DNA from: Rubrobacter xylanophilus
GTDB taxonomy: Bacteria; Actinomycetota; Rubrobacteria; Rubrobacterales; Rubrobacteraceae
DNA: 64,000 nucleotides
NCBI RefSeq assembly: GCF_007164525.1
Contig: NZ_AP019791.1
Location: 855,501 to 919,500, forward strand
Reading direction: 5' to 3'
The translations under genes and the position numbers were made by a program. The notes beneath the pieces were generated by a model. That model did no database searches. It was given only the letters and a program-made list of their open reading frames with translations, and was not told the origin of the DNA. Positions 41,701 through 50,051 of the stretch are shown here, one piece after another (the stretch's first letter is position 1; every line of letters begins with the position of its first letter).

Positions 41701-43964
41701 AACGTGAACCTCACGCGCCCGTCTTCGTCCGGGGCGTGCAGGCGTGCACCGTTTCCGGAGGGGTATGCACCCCCTCCCCCGCCTTCATCGCCGTTCGACG
41801 GGGGGAGGGGGGGGTCTATCCCCCCGTTTTCGCCTGCACGCTTGCACGCTTTCAATGCGTCCGGAGGCGGCAGTATCTCCAGGTCCTCGGGCAAGGGATC
41901 TCCGGGCACGAGCCGGGAGGGTTTTCTGGGGTTGTCTTCGAGGTCCCGGAGGTAGCCCTGCTCTCTCGCGGAACGCACCCTGCGGGAGGCGGCGGAGCGG
42001 TCGAGCTCCAGCTCCCGGGCGACCCCGGCCACGGTTACCGGCTCGGAGTTCCCGGCGTGCAGGCGTGCAACGGCGTGCACGGCCTCGCGCACGCCGTTGG
42101 GCACGGTTGCTTCGATGCCTTCGCTCACCAGGTCGGCCACCAGTTCCCTGACGGCGACGTAGTCGTCGAGGGTGGCGACGATGCGGCCGTCGGCATCCTT
42201 CTCGCGAGTGGCCTGGTGCAGGACGGCATGGGCACGGATCAGATTCAGGACCGCACCGAAGTCCCGGCGCAGCCTGACGGCCACGGGCGGGACCAGCTCG
42301 GCGAGATCCCCGGCGTAGGGGATGACGACCTGGCGTTCGGCCGTCACCAGCCACTCCTGGAGGGCGAGCCAGGGTTTGAGGTCTGGCTCGCCGGTCCTAC
42401 CCCTGGCCAAAGCCCGCAGCACGTTCCTGGTCTGGCCCCGGGTGTCCGTGACGGTCAAAGAGAGCAGGCGGGTCTCGTTCTCGGGGTGGAGCTTGACGGC
42501 GGTGGTGGTGACGATCAGGCCCGTGGGGCCTTCCCGCTCTATGAGGCGGGGCCTTATGCCGTCTTTGGTGCTCTCGACCGTCTCGTAGCGGACGCGCCCC
42601 TCAGAGAGCAGAGAGCGCATCAGGTAGGTGGCGAAGTCGCCGCTCATGCCCTCGGCCTCGTAGATCACCAGGAAGCGGTGCTTTATGGGCTCTTCGGAGT
42701 AGGCGAGCGTCCGCTCGCTCATCGCGGTTAAAGCGTAGTAGGCGTCCTCCGGGAAGAAGGAGAGGACACGCTCCACAAGGTAGGTCTTGCCGCCGGAGGA
42801 CGGCCCCTTGACCGCGATACTCACGATTCTCTCCAGGAGACGGCTCGTGAGGGCCAGGTAGAGGAGCTTCGCGGCCCGGCTCTCGCCGGCGACGCCGGAG
42901 CGCCCAAGCTCGGCGGCGAAGCGGTCGAGTATGCGTCCCTCGCGGGCCAGACCCTCGCAGGCTTCCCGGACTTCACGGGCACGGGCCTCGGCCCGCTCCT
43001 TCTCCTGGTCGATCAGAGTCGCCGCGCGCCCGAAGGCGGCCCGCAAGTTCTCCAGGAAGCGGGTAGGATCGGACAGGTGAAGCTCGCTGACGTCCTTCGC
43101 TCCGTCGAGCTCCACGAAGCGCAGCCGGTCCCGGATACCCGAGGCGGCGAGCCTTGCCTTCAACATCTCTCCTCCCTCGTCCGGCTCGATCACGGCGTAG
43201 ACCTTCCCGACGCCTTCAAGGTCCTCGGCCCACTCAGCCTTCCAGTTGGAAGCGCCGGGGACGCCCAGCGCCTCGATGCCATGGTGCCAGAGGGTGTGGC
43301 AGTCGCTCTCGCCCTCGACCAGCACGACGTAGCCGGCCTCCCGTACGCGCTCCATGCGCCACAGGCCGTAGAGGGTCGGCTTCGAGCCCTTGCGCCACCG
43401 GAAGCGGTTGTCGCCCTGCGGAGACTTCTCCAGGGCCAGCCGCAGGCGCACGGCTCCCTCCCGGCCGTCCTCCGTGAGGTACGGCATCCGCACAGCCTTC
43501 GTGCCCATGTAGCTGACGGTCGAGAGGCCGAGCTCCCGGAGAAACTCCACGGGCAGTTCCTTGGCCCCGGCATAGGCTTCGAGGGTGCAGGGAGGTTGCG
43601 CCATTGCACCCGGTTGCGCGGGGTCGCGCAATCCCTTTTCCCGCTTATCTTCGCCCTTTACAGAGCGGGGTTGCAGCGTTGCAGTCCTATACGGGGGGAG
43701 GTTACTCCCCTCCTCCACTCCGCGGCCGTTCCGGGAGAACAGGTCGCGCCTGCGAATTCCCCGCTCTTCCAGGGCCGACAGCACTTCGTCCTGCGAGCAG
43801 CCGGCAAAGCAGTGGAGCAGGACGCGGCCGTCCTCTGCCTCCTCGACGCGCAGGTTGGGGGTGTTCCTGTCGTCGTGGGCCGGGCAGAAGGCCAGGTACT
43901 CGCCTCGATGGTCGGGACCCCTGTCTACCTCCAGGACCTCCAGCACGCGCTCCAGCGGCCTCAC
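41697..43964 (-). CDS. Primase/helicase-like replication protein
   Basis: The 755-residue protein has, in order, a CHC2-like zinc finger (FCPAHDDRNTPNLRV...LLHCFAGC, residues ~27-56), a TOPRIM region with VVLVEGESDCHTLW, a P-loop VKGPSSGGKTYLVERVL with Walker-B-like RFLVIYEAEG, and a C-terminal winged helix (RSAASRRVRSAREQGYL). This fits a replication protein of an integrative element or phage satellite. GTG 43964 follows the LexA-like gene by 9 bases. Confidence 0.8.
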   Translation of the reverse strand: MRPLERVLEVLEVDRGPDHRGEYLAFCPAHDDRNTPNLRVEEAEDGRVLLHCFAGCSQDEVLSALEERGIRRRDLFSRNGRGVEEGSNLPPYRTATLQPRSVKGEDKREKGLRDPAQPGAMAQPPCTLEAYAGAKELPVEFLRELGLSTVSYMGTKAVRMPYLTEDGREGAVRLRLALEKSPQGDNRFRWRKGSKPTLYGLWRMERVREAGYVVLVEGESDCHTLWHHGIEALGVPGASNWKAEWAEDLEGVGKVYAVIEPDEGGEMLKARLAASGIRDRLRFVELDGAKDVSELHLSDPTRFLENLRAAFGRAATLIDQEKERAEARAREVREACEGLAREGRILDRFAAELGRSGVAGESRAAKLLYLALTSRLLERIVSIAVKGPSSGGKTYLVERVLSFFPEDAYYALTAMSERTLAYSEEPIKHRFLVIYEAEGMSGDFATYLMRSLLSEGRVRYETVESTKDGIRPRLIEREGPTGLIVTTTAVKLHPENETRLLSLTVTDTRGQTRNVLRALARGRTGEPDLKPWLALQEWLVTAERQVVIPYAGDLAELVPPVAVRLRRDFGAVLNLIRAHAVLHQATREKDADGRIVATLDDYVAVRELVADLVSEGIEATVPNGVREAVHAVARLHAGNSEPVTVAGVARELELDRSAASRRVRSAREQGYLRDLEDNPRKPSRLVPGDPLPEDLEILPPPDALKACKRAGENGGIDPPLPPSNGDEGGGGGAYPSGNGARLHAPDEDGRVRFTL

Positions 43965-43973
43965 GACGCCCTC

Positions 43974-44603
43974 CTAATGGCGTCTCCTGGGCGGGTGTAT
44001 CACGTAGACGACCCGTCCCTGGATGATCGTCTCCTCATCGGGCACGACGATGTCCTCGTGCTCGCCGTTCTCGGGCTTTAGCCGCAGGTACTCACCCTCC
44101 CGGTAGAGCCTCTTGACGGTGACCTCCTCGCCTCCCCGAAGCAGCGCCACCACTACCGCCCCGTCGGGCGGGTCCTCGTCCTCCTCGACGACCAGAAGGT
44201 CTCCGTCCTCGATGCCGGCTCCGGTCATGCTCTGCCCGACCACCCGCAGCGAGTAGCGTTCCCTGCCTGAGGGGGAGTAGAGGAGTTCCGCGGGCAGAGA
44301 GAAGGTTGTGCTCTCGTCCACGATGGCCTCGAACCCGCGCCCGGCGGCGATCCGGCCCAATAGAGGCGTCCTCCCCGCCACCTCCCAGCCTGTAGGGGTG
44401 AGCCTCAGGCCCCGGGCCTTCCCGACCTCCCGCTCGACGTAACCGGCCTCTTCGAGCTTCTTGAGATGCTTGTGGGCGGTCTGTGTGCTCCTCAAGCCCA
44501 CGGCCTCCCCCACCTCCTTCACGCTCGGCGCCCCCTCGCCCCTGGCGGCCCTGCGGGCCAGGTAGCCCAGGATCTCCAACCTCTTCTCCAGGTTCTCTCG
44601 CAT
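43974..44603 (-). CDS. LexA-like self-cleaving repressor
   Basis: The 209-residue protein has an N-terminal winged helix (SVKEVGEAVGLRSTQTAHKH), an Ala-Gly cleavage site in LLGRIAAGRGF, the nucleophile Ser in VVGQSMTGAGIEDGD, and the Lys in EEVTVKRLYREG. DNA damage would trigger self-cleavage and derepress the module. It is the first gene of the replication operon and divergent from the excisionase-like gene, the usual layout of an element's genetic switch. Confidence 0.88.
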   Translation of the reverse strand: MRENLEKRLEILGYLARRAARGEGAPSVKEVGEAVGLRSTQTAHKHLKKLEEAGYVEREVGKARGLRLTPTGWEVAGRTPLLGRIAAGRGFEAIVDESTTFSLPAELLYSPSGRERYSLRVVGQSMTGAGIEDGDLLVVEEDEDPPDGAVVVALLRGGEEVTVKRLYREGEYLRLKPENGEHEDIVVPDEETIIQGRVVYVIHPPRRRH

Positions 44604-44637
44604 CGCTTATGTCCCTCCCCGAAGGCGTATTCGAGGG

Positions 44638-44688
44638 TACTGTAGACGATCCTGGCCTTGACCGCAAATGTGTATTTGTACTACAGTA
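44638..44688. promoter_or_regulatory. Paired operator between LexA-like and excisionase-like genes
   Basis: TACTGTAG at 44638-44645 and its inverse CTACAGTA at 44681-44688 flank the divergent promoter region. The two half-sites could bind the LexA-like repressor and control both directions. They do not match the GAAC-N4-GTTC SOS box of Gram-positives. Confidence 0.55.
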
Positions 44689-44716
44689 GGGAACAGGACA
44701 GAAGAGGGGAGTGTGG

Positions 44717-44911
44717 GTGAACAGGGAGCGAGAGTGGCTGAAGGTACCGGAGGTGGCGGAGGTCCTGCAGATCGCGCGCAGCCGGGCGTACGAGCTGGTC
44801 GGCTCGGGGCAGATCCCATCGGTGAGGATCGGGCGCAGCGTCCGGGTGAGCCGCAGGGAGCTCGATCGCTGGCTCGAAGAGCAACGCTATCCGGAAGCCA
44901 GGCGGAAGTAG
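44717..44911 (+). CDS. Excisionase-type HTH protein
   Basis: The 64-residue protein has a MerR-like HTH_17 fold: WLKVPEVAEVLQIARSRAYEL, then SVRIGRSVRVSRRELDRWL. Such proteins act as recombination directionality factors. GTG 44717 has AGGGGA at 44705-44710; GTG 44711 would be too close to it. It is 186 bases upstream of the integrase gene on the same strand. Confidence 0.8.
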   Translation: MNREREWLKVPEVAEVLQIARSRAYELVGSGQIPSVRIGRSVRVSRRELDRWLEEQRYPEARRK

Positions 44912-45097
44912 ACCCGTCGGGGAGGATCCCTACCTCGTAACAGGTGGATCATTGACATTGTCTACGCAGCGATCAAAGATCGTCGGACGGCAGGCTCATG
45001 GTTGGGGAGGTGGATCCAAGCAGGATAAAGGCACCCGGATGTTGAGAGGTGTTGTAAGTGGCGACGCTCGTCGCCGGGACCGGAAGGGAAGGAGAAG

Positions 45098-46225
45098 ATG
45101 GGTAAACGCGGCAACGGCGAGGGCAGCATCAGCCGTCGCAAGAACGGCACCTGGCGCGCCGAGTACACCGTGTACACGGCCGAGGGGCGCAAGCGGAATA
45201 CGCTGTACGGCAAGACGCGCAGGGAGGTGGCGGAGAAGCTGGCGAAGGCGATAGCGGACCGCAATGGCGGCATCGTGTACGACGCCGGGAAGCTGACCGT
45301 CGGCGAGTACCTGGATCGCTGGCTTTCGGACTCCGTGCGGGACACGGTGAGGCAGCGCACCTACGAGCGGTACGAGTCCATAGTCCGGGTGCACATCAAG
45401 CCCACGCTGGGGCGGATCAAACTGAAGACCCTCGCTCCGGCGCATGTCCGGGGCCTCTACCGGGAGAAGCTGGGCGCCGGACTCTCGCCCCGCACCGTCC
45501 AGTACATCCACGTCACGCTCCACAAGGCGCTCAAGCAGGCCGTGAGGGACGAGCTGATACCCCGCAACGCGTCCGAGGCCATAAAGGCGCCGAGGCCCAC
45601 CAAGAAAGAGATACGGCCCCTGTCTCCCGACCAGGCCCGCGCCTTCCTCGACGCCGCGCGCGGCGACCGCTTCGAGACCCTGTACGTGCTCGCCGTGCAC
45701 TGTGGTTTGCGGGAGGGCGAGTTGCTGGGGCTCAAGTGGGAGGACGTGGACCTCGACGCCGGCACGCTCGCCGTGCGCCGCACGCTCTCGGAGACGCGAA
45801 CGGGGCACCGTTTCGAAGCCCCCAAGAACGGCAAGGGGCGCCGCATCAAGCTCACCACCGGGGCTATGAAGGCGCTCAGGCGCCATCGCAAAGCGCAGCT
45901 GGAGGAGCGTCTGCGGGCGGCGGGGCTGTGGGAGGATCACGGGCTCGTCTTCCCCAACCAGGTCGGCAAGACCATGAACGCCAAGAACCTCACTGCCCGC
46001 TCCTTCAAGCAGATCCTGGAGCGCGCCGGACTTCCCCGCACCGTGCGCGTGCACGACCTCCGGCACACCTGCGCCACCATACTTCTTAAGGTGGGCCAGC
46101 ACCCCAAGTACGTCCAGGAACTCCTCGGGCATGCCAACATCGGCATCACGCTCGACACCTACTCCCACGTGCTCCCCGGCATGGGCGACGGTCTGGCGGA
46201 CGCGATGGACGACGCTTTGGGATAA
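45098..46225 (+). CDS. int: Tyrosine integrase of the island
   Basis: The 375-residue recombinase has an N-terminal arm-binding domain (KRGNGEGSISRRKNGTWRA), a core-binding SAM-like domain (~65-165) and a catalytic domain with R205 (HCGLREGELLGLKW), H319 and R322 (VHDLRHTC), H345 (LLGHANIGITL) and the nucleophile Y355. It would integrate and excise the element at the tRNA-Arg 3' part. ATG 45098 has AAGGAG in front. It ends about 95 bases from attR. Confidence 0.95.
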   Translation: MGKRGNGEGSISRRKNGTWRAEYTVYTAEGRKRNTLYGKTRREVAEKLAKAIADRNGGIVYDAGKLTVGEYLDRWLSDSVRDTVRQRTYERYESIVRVHIKPTLGRIKLKTLAPAHVRGLYREKLGAGLSPRTVQYIHVTLHKALKQAVRDELIPRNASEAIKAPRPTKKEIRPLSPDQARAFLDAARGDRFETLYVLAVHCGLREGELLGLKWEDVDLDAGTLAVRRTLSETRTGHRFEAPKNGKGRRIKLTTGAMKALRRHRKAQLEERLRAAGLWEDHGLVFPNQVGKTMNAKNLTARSFKQILERAGLPRTVRVHDLRHTCATILLKVGQHPKYVQELLGHANIGITLDTYSHVLPGMGDGLADAMDDALG

Positions 46226-46227
46226 CG

Positions 46228-46249
46228 GGTTGCGGTACGGTTGCGGTAA
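46228..46249 (+). repeat. Right copy of integrase arm-type repeat
   Basis: This matches 3402-3423 in the same orientation with one mismatch and contains TTGCGGTA twice, separated by CGG. It starts 2 bases after the integrase stop and lies 70 bases inside attR. Confidence 0.6.
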
Positions 46250-46251
46250 AT

Positions 46252-46276
46252 AGCCCCCGACGTCGAACCGGGGGCT
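46252..46276 (+). terminator. Rho-independent terminator of integrase
   Basis: AGCCCCCG pairs with CGGGGGCT around a 9-base loop, followed by TCTCTGTTGTTT. It directly follows the integrase gene. Confidence 0.75.
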
Positions 46277-46319
46277 TCTCTGTTGTTTGCGTTTCACCTG
46301 CAAATCAAGGCTTCTCGAA

Positions 46320-46363
46320 GCGCGCCCGGCAGGATTCGAACCTGCGACCGGCGGATTAGAAGT
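46320..46363 (-). repeat. attR within tRNA-Arg
   Basis: This is the right copy of the 44-bp att repeat. It restores the 3' part of the tRNA so that the gene stays functional after insertion. Confidence 0.9.
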
Positions 46364-46393
46364 CCGCTGCTCTGTCCCCTGAGCTACGGGCGC
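46321..46393 (-). tRNA. tRNA-Arg(TCT)
   Basis: The 73-base gene folds as a full cloverleaf: acceptor GCGCCCG/CGGGCGC, D-arm TAGCTCAGG, anticodon stem-loop GCGGACTTCTAATCCGC with TCT, T arm GCAGGTTCGAATCCTGC, discriminator G. CCA is not encoded. It is the integration site of the island. Confidence 0.95.
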
Positions 46394-46401
46394 ATGACGA
46401 G

Positions 46402-46472
46402 AGCGGGTGAGGGGAATCGAACCCCCATCACCAGCTTGGAAGGCTGGGGCTCTACCATTGAGCTACACCCGC
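46402..46472 (-). tRNA. tRNA-Gly(TCC)
   Basis: The acceptor GCGGGTG pairs with CACCCGC, the anticodon loop CTTCCAA gives TCC, and the T loop is TTCGATT. CCA is not encoded. It lies 8 bases from tRNA-Arg on the same strand and probably shares its transcript. Confidence 0.95.
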
Positions 46473-46493
46473 CTGCTGTGTCGGCCTCCGGTA

Positions 46494-46568
46494 TCGGGGC
46501 GAGAGGATTTGAACCTCCGACCCCCTGCTCCCAAAGCAGGTGCGCTAACCAGGCTGCGCCACGCCCCG
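46494..46568 (-). tRNA. tRNA-Pro(TGG)
   Basis: The acceptor CGGGGCG pairs with CGCCCCG, the anticodon stem-loop is CCTGCTTTGGGAGCAGG with TGG, the T loop is TTCAAAT and the discriminator is A. It is the first of the three clustered minus-strand tRNAs. Confidence 0.95.
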
Positions 46569-46585
46569 CCAGCGGAGGCCGCTGC

Positions 46586-47434
46586 TTAGTATAGCAGAGG
46601 GGCGTCGGAGGATCTGGGATCTGGGTCGAGCGAGGCGGGCAAGACGGCCTCTATCTCTTCGTCGAGGAAGCGCCCGCCCAGGGCCGCGAACTCCTCCGGG
46701 TCGGCGGTGCACACGTAGACGGAGCTCCCGCGGTCGTCGGCGTGCCGCGGACGGCGGAGATACCCGCGGCGGGAGAGCACCCGTCCCACCTCCAGCGCCG
46801 TCTGCCCGGCCGAGGAGATCAGGCGCACCTTGGGCCCCAGGATCCTGTTTATGGTCTCGGAGATGAGCGGGTAGTGGGTGCAGCCGAGGATGACGACGTC
46901 TACCCCGCACTCCTGCAGGGGAGCCAGGTAGCGGCGGGCCGCCGCCTCTAGCTCCGGCCCCGAGGTGATCCCACGCTCGATGAGCGGAACGAACTCGGGG
47001 GCCGCCTGCTCGTAGACCTCTATCCCCGCATCCAGGTAGGAGATGGCTTTTGCGTAGGCCCCGCTCTCCACCGTGGCGGGCGTTGCCAGAACCCCCACCC
47101 GACGGCGGCGGGTCTCCAGAACCGCCGCCCGCGCCCCCGGCTCTATGACCCCGATGATGGGCACGTCGAAGGAGCGCTGGGCGGTCATGAGCGCCGCGGC
47201 CGTGGCGGTGTTGCAGGCGATGACCACCATCTTGACGTTGAGGCTGACGAGGTAGCGGATGATCTCGTAGGCGAACCACCGGACCTCCGCGAGATCCCGC
47301 ACCCCGTAGGGCACCCGCGCGGTGTCCCCAAAGTAGATGGTGTGCTCGTAGGGGAGCCGGTCATGGATCTCGGCGAGCACCGTCAGCCCCCCCACCCCCG
47401 AGTCGAAGACGCCTATGGGCCTGGGATCGCTCAC
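46586..47434 (-). CDS. murI: Glutamate racemase
   Basis: The 282-residue enzyme supplies D-glutamate for peptidoglycan. The two catalytic Cys blocks are VIACNTATAAAL and LGCTHYPLI; VFDSGVGGLTVL and YFGDTARVPYG complete the family signature. GTG 47434 is the start. It lies between the tRNA cluster and ssrA. Confidence 0.95.
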   Translation of the reverse strand: MSDPRPIGVFDSGVGGLTVLAEIHDRLPYEHTIYFGDTARVPYGVRDLAEVRWFAYEIIRYLVSLNVKMVVIACNTATAAALMTAQRSFDVPIIGVIEPGARAAVLETRRRRVGVLATPATVESGAYAKAISYLDAGIEVYEQAAPEFVPLIERGITSGPELEAAARRYLAPLQECGVDVVILGCTHYPLISETINRILGPKVRLISSAGQTALEVGRVLSRRGYLRRPRHADDRGSSVYVCTADPEEFAALGGRFLDEEIEAVLPASLDPDPRSSDAPLLY

Positions 47435-47484
47435 GAAGCGGCATTATATATCCACCGGGCAGGGGTTTTTCTGGAGAAGGACGA

Positions 47485-47507
47485 GGGCCCGGCGAAGAGC
47501 CGGGCCC
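47485..47507 (-). terminator. Hairpin after tmRNA
   Basis: GGGCCCGGC and GCCGGGCCC pair around a 5-base loop, 7 bases beyond the tmRNA 3' end. It likely ends ssrA transcription. Confidence 0.6.
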
Positions 47508-47514
47508 CGCGAAG

Positions 47515-47875
47515 TGGAGGCGGCGGGAATCGAACCCGCGTCCGCGAGCGCGCCATCCGGGAGATTGTACGAGCGTCGCACCCGGTTTCTTCTCGCCTTC
47601 CTCTGCGAACCGGGGCGCCGCAGAGGGGCCAGCCCTCTTTCGGTGTCCCCCCCGCGCCCGAGGGCCGGGGCCCGGGAGGTGAGCCCACTAACCGACGCCG
47701 GATTCCGGGTCGTGGGCCACCCGGACCGACGGGCTACCAGAGGTTTCTCTAGGCAGCCAGCGCCATCTCTCTGTCGTTGGCGTGTATGTTTAGGTGCCGG
47801 TGTTTTACGAGTCTCCGGCGAACTCGGCTCGTCTCACCGGACGCTGTCCGCTCCCGTCGAAGCCGGATCGCCCCC
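47515..47875 (-). ncRNA. ssrA: tmRNA
   Basis: The 5' end GGGGGCG then GGCTTCGACGGG is canonical and pairs with the 3' CGCCTCC; the T arm reads GCGGGTTCGATTCCCGC. The tag frame, around 47760-47790, encodes ANDREMALAA followed by TAG, with the resume codon GCC. With SmpB it rescues stalled ribosomes and marks nascent chains for proteolysis. CCA is not encoded. It lies immediately downstream of smpB. Confidence 0.93.
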
Positions 47876-47908
47876 GGAGCCGCTATTTTACCACCCGGCG
47901 AGGGTTTA

Positions 47909-48361
47909 TCAACGGCGGAGGCGTTCCTTCATCGCGCGCTCTATCTCGCGCTGGGCGGTCTTCTTGGCGATCTCGCGCCGCTTGTCGTACTGCCGCTTGC
48001 GGCTGGCGACGGCTATCTCGAGCTTTATGAGCCCGTTTTTGGGGTACATACGCAGCGGGATGATGGTCTTTCGTTCCTCCTGGCTTTTGCCCACCAGGCG
48101 GTCTATCTCCTTGCGGTGCAGGAGCAGCTTGCGATCCCGGGTGGGGTCTTGCGGGACGTTGGTAGCGTTCTTGTAAGGAGAGATGTGGGCCCCGACCAGG
48201 AAGACCTCGCCGTCTCTCACCCGCACGTAGCTCTCGCGAAGGTTCGCCCGTCCCTCGCGGATGGACTTCACCTCCGGGCCGGTGAGGGCGAGGCCCGCCT
48301 CGTAGGTTTCCTCGATGTGGAAGTCGTGCAGCGCCTTTTTGTTGCGCGCGAAGTCGCTCAC
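47909..48361 (-). CDS. smpB: SsrA-binding protein SmpB
   Basis: The 150-residue protein has NKKALHDFHIEETYEAGLAL, GPEVKSIREGRANLRESYV and a basic C-terminal tail (YDKRREIAKKTAQREIERAM), all typical of SmpB. It delivers tmRNA to stalled ribosomes. GTG 48361 overlaps the rnr stop (GTGA). The open frame continues upstream inside rnr but is not coding. Confidence 0.95.
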   Translation of the reverse strand: MSDFARNKKALHDFHIEETYEAGLALTGPEVKSIREGRANLRESYVRVRDGEVFLVGAHISPYKNATNVPQDPTRDRKLLLHRKEIDRLVGKSQEERKTIIPLRMYPKNGLIKLEIAVASRKRQYDKRREIAKKTAQREIERAMKERLRR

Positions 48362-50004
48362 AGCCTCTTCACCACCCTGAGCTCGGCCCGCAGGTGCAGC
48401 GGTCTGACGTCCAGCAATTGTACCAGAACCCGGTCCCCCACCCTGTAGGAGGCTCCGATCTCGTCGTTCGAGAGGACCACGCCGCTCGGCTCGAGCTCCC
48501 ACCAGCCGGGCAGCTTGCTGACGTGGACGAGCCCGGTGGCCCCGGTCTCCATCTCCACGAAGAGCCCGAAGGAGGTGGTGCTCACCACCGTACCCTCGAA
48601 GCACTCGCCGACGCGGTCGCGCATCAGCCACATGAGGGTGTACTCGTCGGCGGTGCGTTCGCAGATCATGCTCCGCCACTCCCTCTCGGAGATGTGCTCG
48701 GCCACCTCCGAGAGGTTCTCGGGCAGCTCGTCCCCCAGGATGGCCCGGTGGACGAGCACGTCGGCGTAGCGCCGGATGGGCGAGGTGAAGTGGGTGTAGT
48801 CCTCGAGGGCGAGCCCGTAGTGTCCCACGTTGCCGGGCGAGTAGAGGGCCCGCGGGATGGAGCGGAGGACAAGGTACCCGAGGGCCCGGGACTTGAGCAT
48901 CCGGGCGATGGTGCCCAGGTTCTCCGGGGTGGGCTCCACCCGCACCCCCACGGCGGCGAGCCGCCCGGCGAGCAGCTCCAGATCCTCGGGGGAGGGACGC
49001 TCGTGCACCCGGAAGACCGCGCCCCGCTTTCTGCGCAACTCCCGCGCCACGCAGACGTTGGCGAGGATCATGAGCTCCTCTATCAGCTCGCGGGCGGGCG
49101 TGGAGGAGCGCATCGAGGCGGCGACGGGGACGCCCTCCTCGTCCACCTCGTACTCGGGCTCCCGGCTCTCGAGCTCCAGCTTCCCCCTCACGGCGGCGTT
49201 GGTCTTGAGCCGCCGGGAGAGCTCGTAGGCGGTACGCACGAGCTCGGGCTGCTCTATCTCGCCCCTGCCCTCGAGAAAGCCGTCCACGGCCTCGTAGGTG
49301 AGCCGGGCGTCGCTGGAGATCAGGCTGCGGTACACCCTGAAGCCCAGCACCTCTCCGTCGCCGGAGAGGGAGATCTCCGCGGTCACGGCGGCCCGGTCGG
49401 CGTGCGGACGCAGGGAGCACACGTCCGTCGAGAGCCGGGCGGGCAGCATCGGGGCCACGGTGCCCGGCAGATAAACCGAGTTGCCCCGGTAGAGGGCCTG
49501 CCGGTCGAGCGCCCCACCCGGGTCCACGTAGTGGGTCACGTCGGCGATGTGCACCCACAGCCGGTAGCCGCCGTCCTCCCGGCGAACGGAGATCGCATCG
49601 TCGAAGTCCTTGGCGTCCTCCCCGTCGATGGTCACGGTGGGCAGGTGGCGCAAATCCCGCCGCTCGCCGAAGCTGCGGCCCGCGACCGACTCGGCCTCCC
49701 CCTCCACCCTGCGCGGGAAGGAGCGCGAGACGCCGATGGAGGCGAAGAGGGCCTCGTAGACGTTGCGCGGGTCGGAGGAGGGCCCGATCACCCGCACCAC
49801 CTCCCCGCGCAGCGAACCCTTCCGCTCCCGGGCCCGGACCAGCACGAGGTCGCCGGCCTCGGCTCCCCGCCGCAGCTTGCGGGCGACGAGGATGGGTCGC
49901 CGCTCCTCCACGAACAGCGGGTCGGCGACCGAGTACTTGCCCCGGCGCACCAGCACCGCGGGCAGCATCGTCGTATCGTCGGCGGATCTCCGAGAGGCGC
50001 TCAC
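48358..50004 (-). CDS. rnr: Ribonuclease R/RNase II-family exoribonuclease
   Basis: The 548-residue protein has the RNB core: IDGEDAKDFDDAISVRR with the four active-site Asp residues, PRALYSPGNVGHYGLALEDY and FTSPIRRYADVLVHRAI, then an S1 domain (GTVVSTTSFGLFVEMETG). It degrades RNA 3' to 5' and partners tmRNA in decay of non-stop messages, which fits coupling to smpB. It is shorter than most RNase R proteins; the N-terminal cold-shock domains are reduced. Confidence 0.9.
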   Translation of the reverse strand: MSASRRSADDTTMLPAVLVRRGKYSVADPLFVEERRPILVARKLRRGAEAGDLVLVRARERKGSLRGEVVRVIGPSSDPRNVYEALFASIGVSRSFPRRVEGEAESVAGRSFGERRDLRHLPTVTIDGEDAKDFDDAISVRREDGGYRLWVHIADVTHYVDPGGALDRQALYRGNSVYLPGTVAPMLPARLSTDVCSLRPHADRAAVTAEISLSGDGEVLGFRVYRSLISSDARLTYEAVDGFLEGRGEIEQPELVRTAYELSRRLKTNAAVRGKLELESREPEYEVDEEGVPVAASMRSSTPARELIEELMILANVCVARELRRKRGAVFRVHERPSPEDLELLAGRLAAVGVRVEPTPENLGTIARMLKSRALGYLVLRSIPRALYSPGNVGHYGLALEDYTHFTSPIRRYADVLVHRAILGDELPENLSEVAEHISEREWRSMICERTADEYTLMWLMRDRVGECFEGTVVSTTSFGLFVEMETGATGLVHVSKLPGWWELEPSGVVLSNDEIGASYRVGDRVLVQLLDVRPLHLRAELRVVKRL

Positions 50005-50051
50005 GGGCTGAGTCTATCACGGCGCCATGCGCCGTCCGGCGAGCCCGTTTA

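Larger units (their letters stand above)
3243..46363. mobile_element. Integrative element in tRNA-Arg(TCT), metal-homeostasis island
   Basis: The segment is bounded by 44-bp direct repeats of the tRNA-Arg 3' part. The intact tRNA is at the right end and the tyrosine integrase ends about 95 bases from it. A 22-base sequence with two TTGCGGTA-type units lies inside each end (3402-3423 and 46228-46249, one mismatch) and probably represents integrase arm sites. Cargo is mostly metal transport and metalloregulation. The right-end module has excisionase-like, LexA-like and primase-like genes. I found no FtsK/TraB, relaxase or type IV secretion gene, so it may be mobilisable or an immobile island. 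Confidence 0.85.

Noticed and set aside
3243-46363. Conjugative element (ICE) or complete prophage
   Set aside because: No relaxase, coupling protein, type IV secretion, FtsK/TraB, capsid, portal or terminase gene was recognised.
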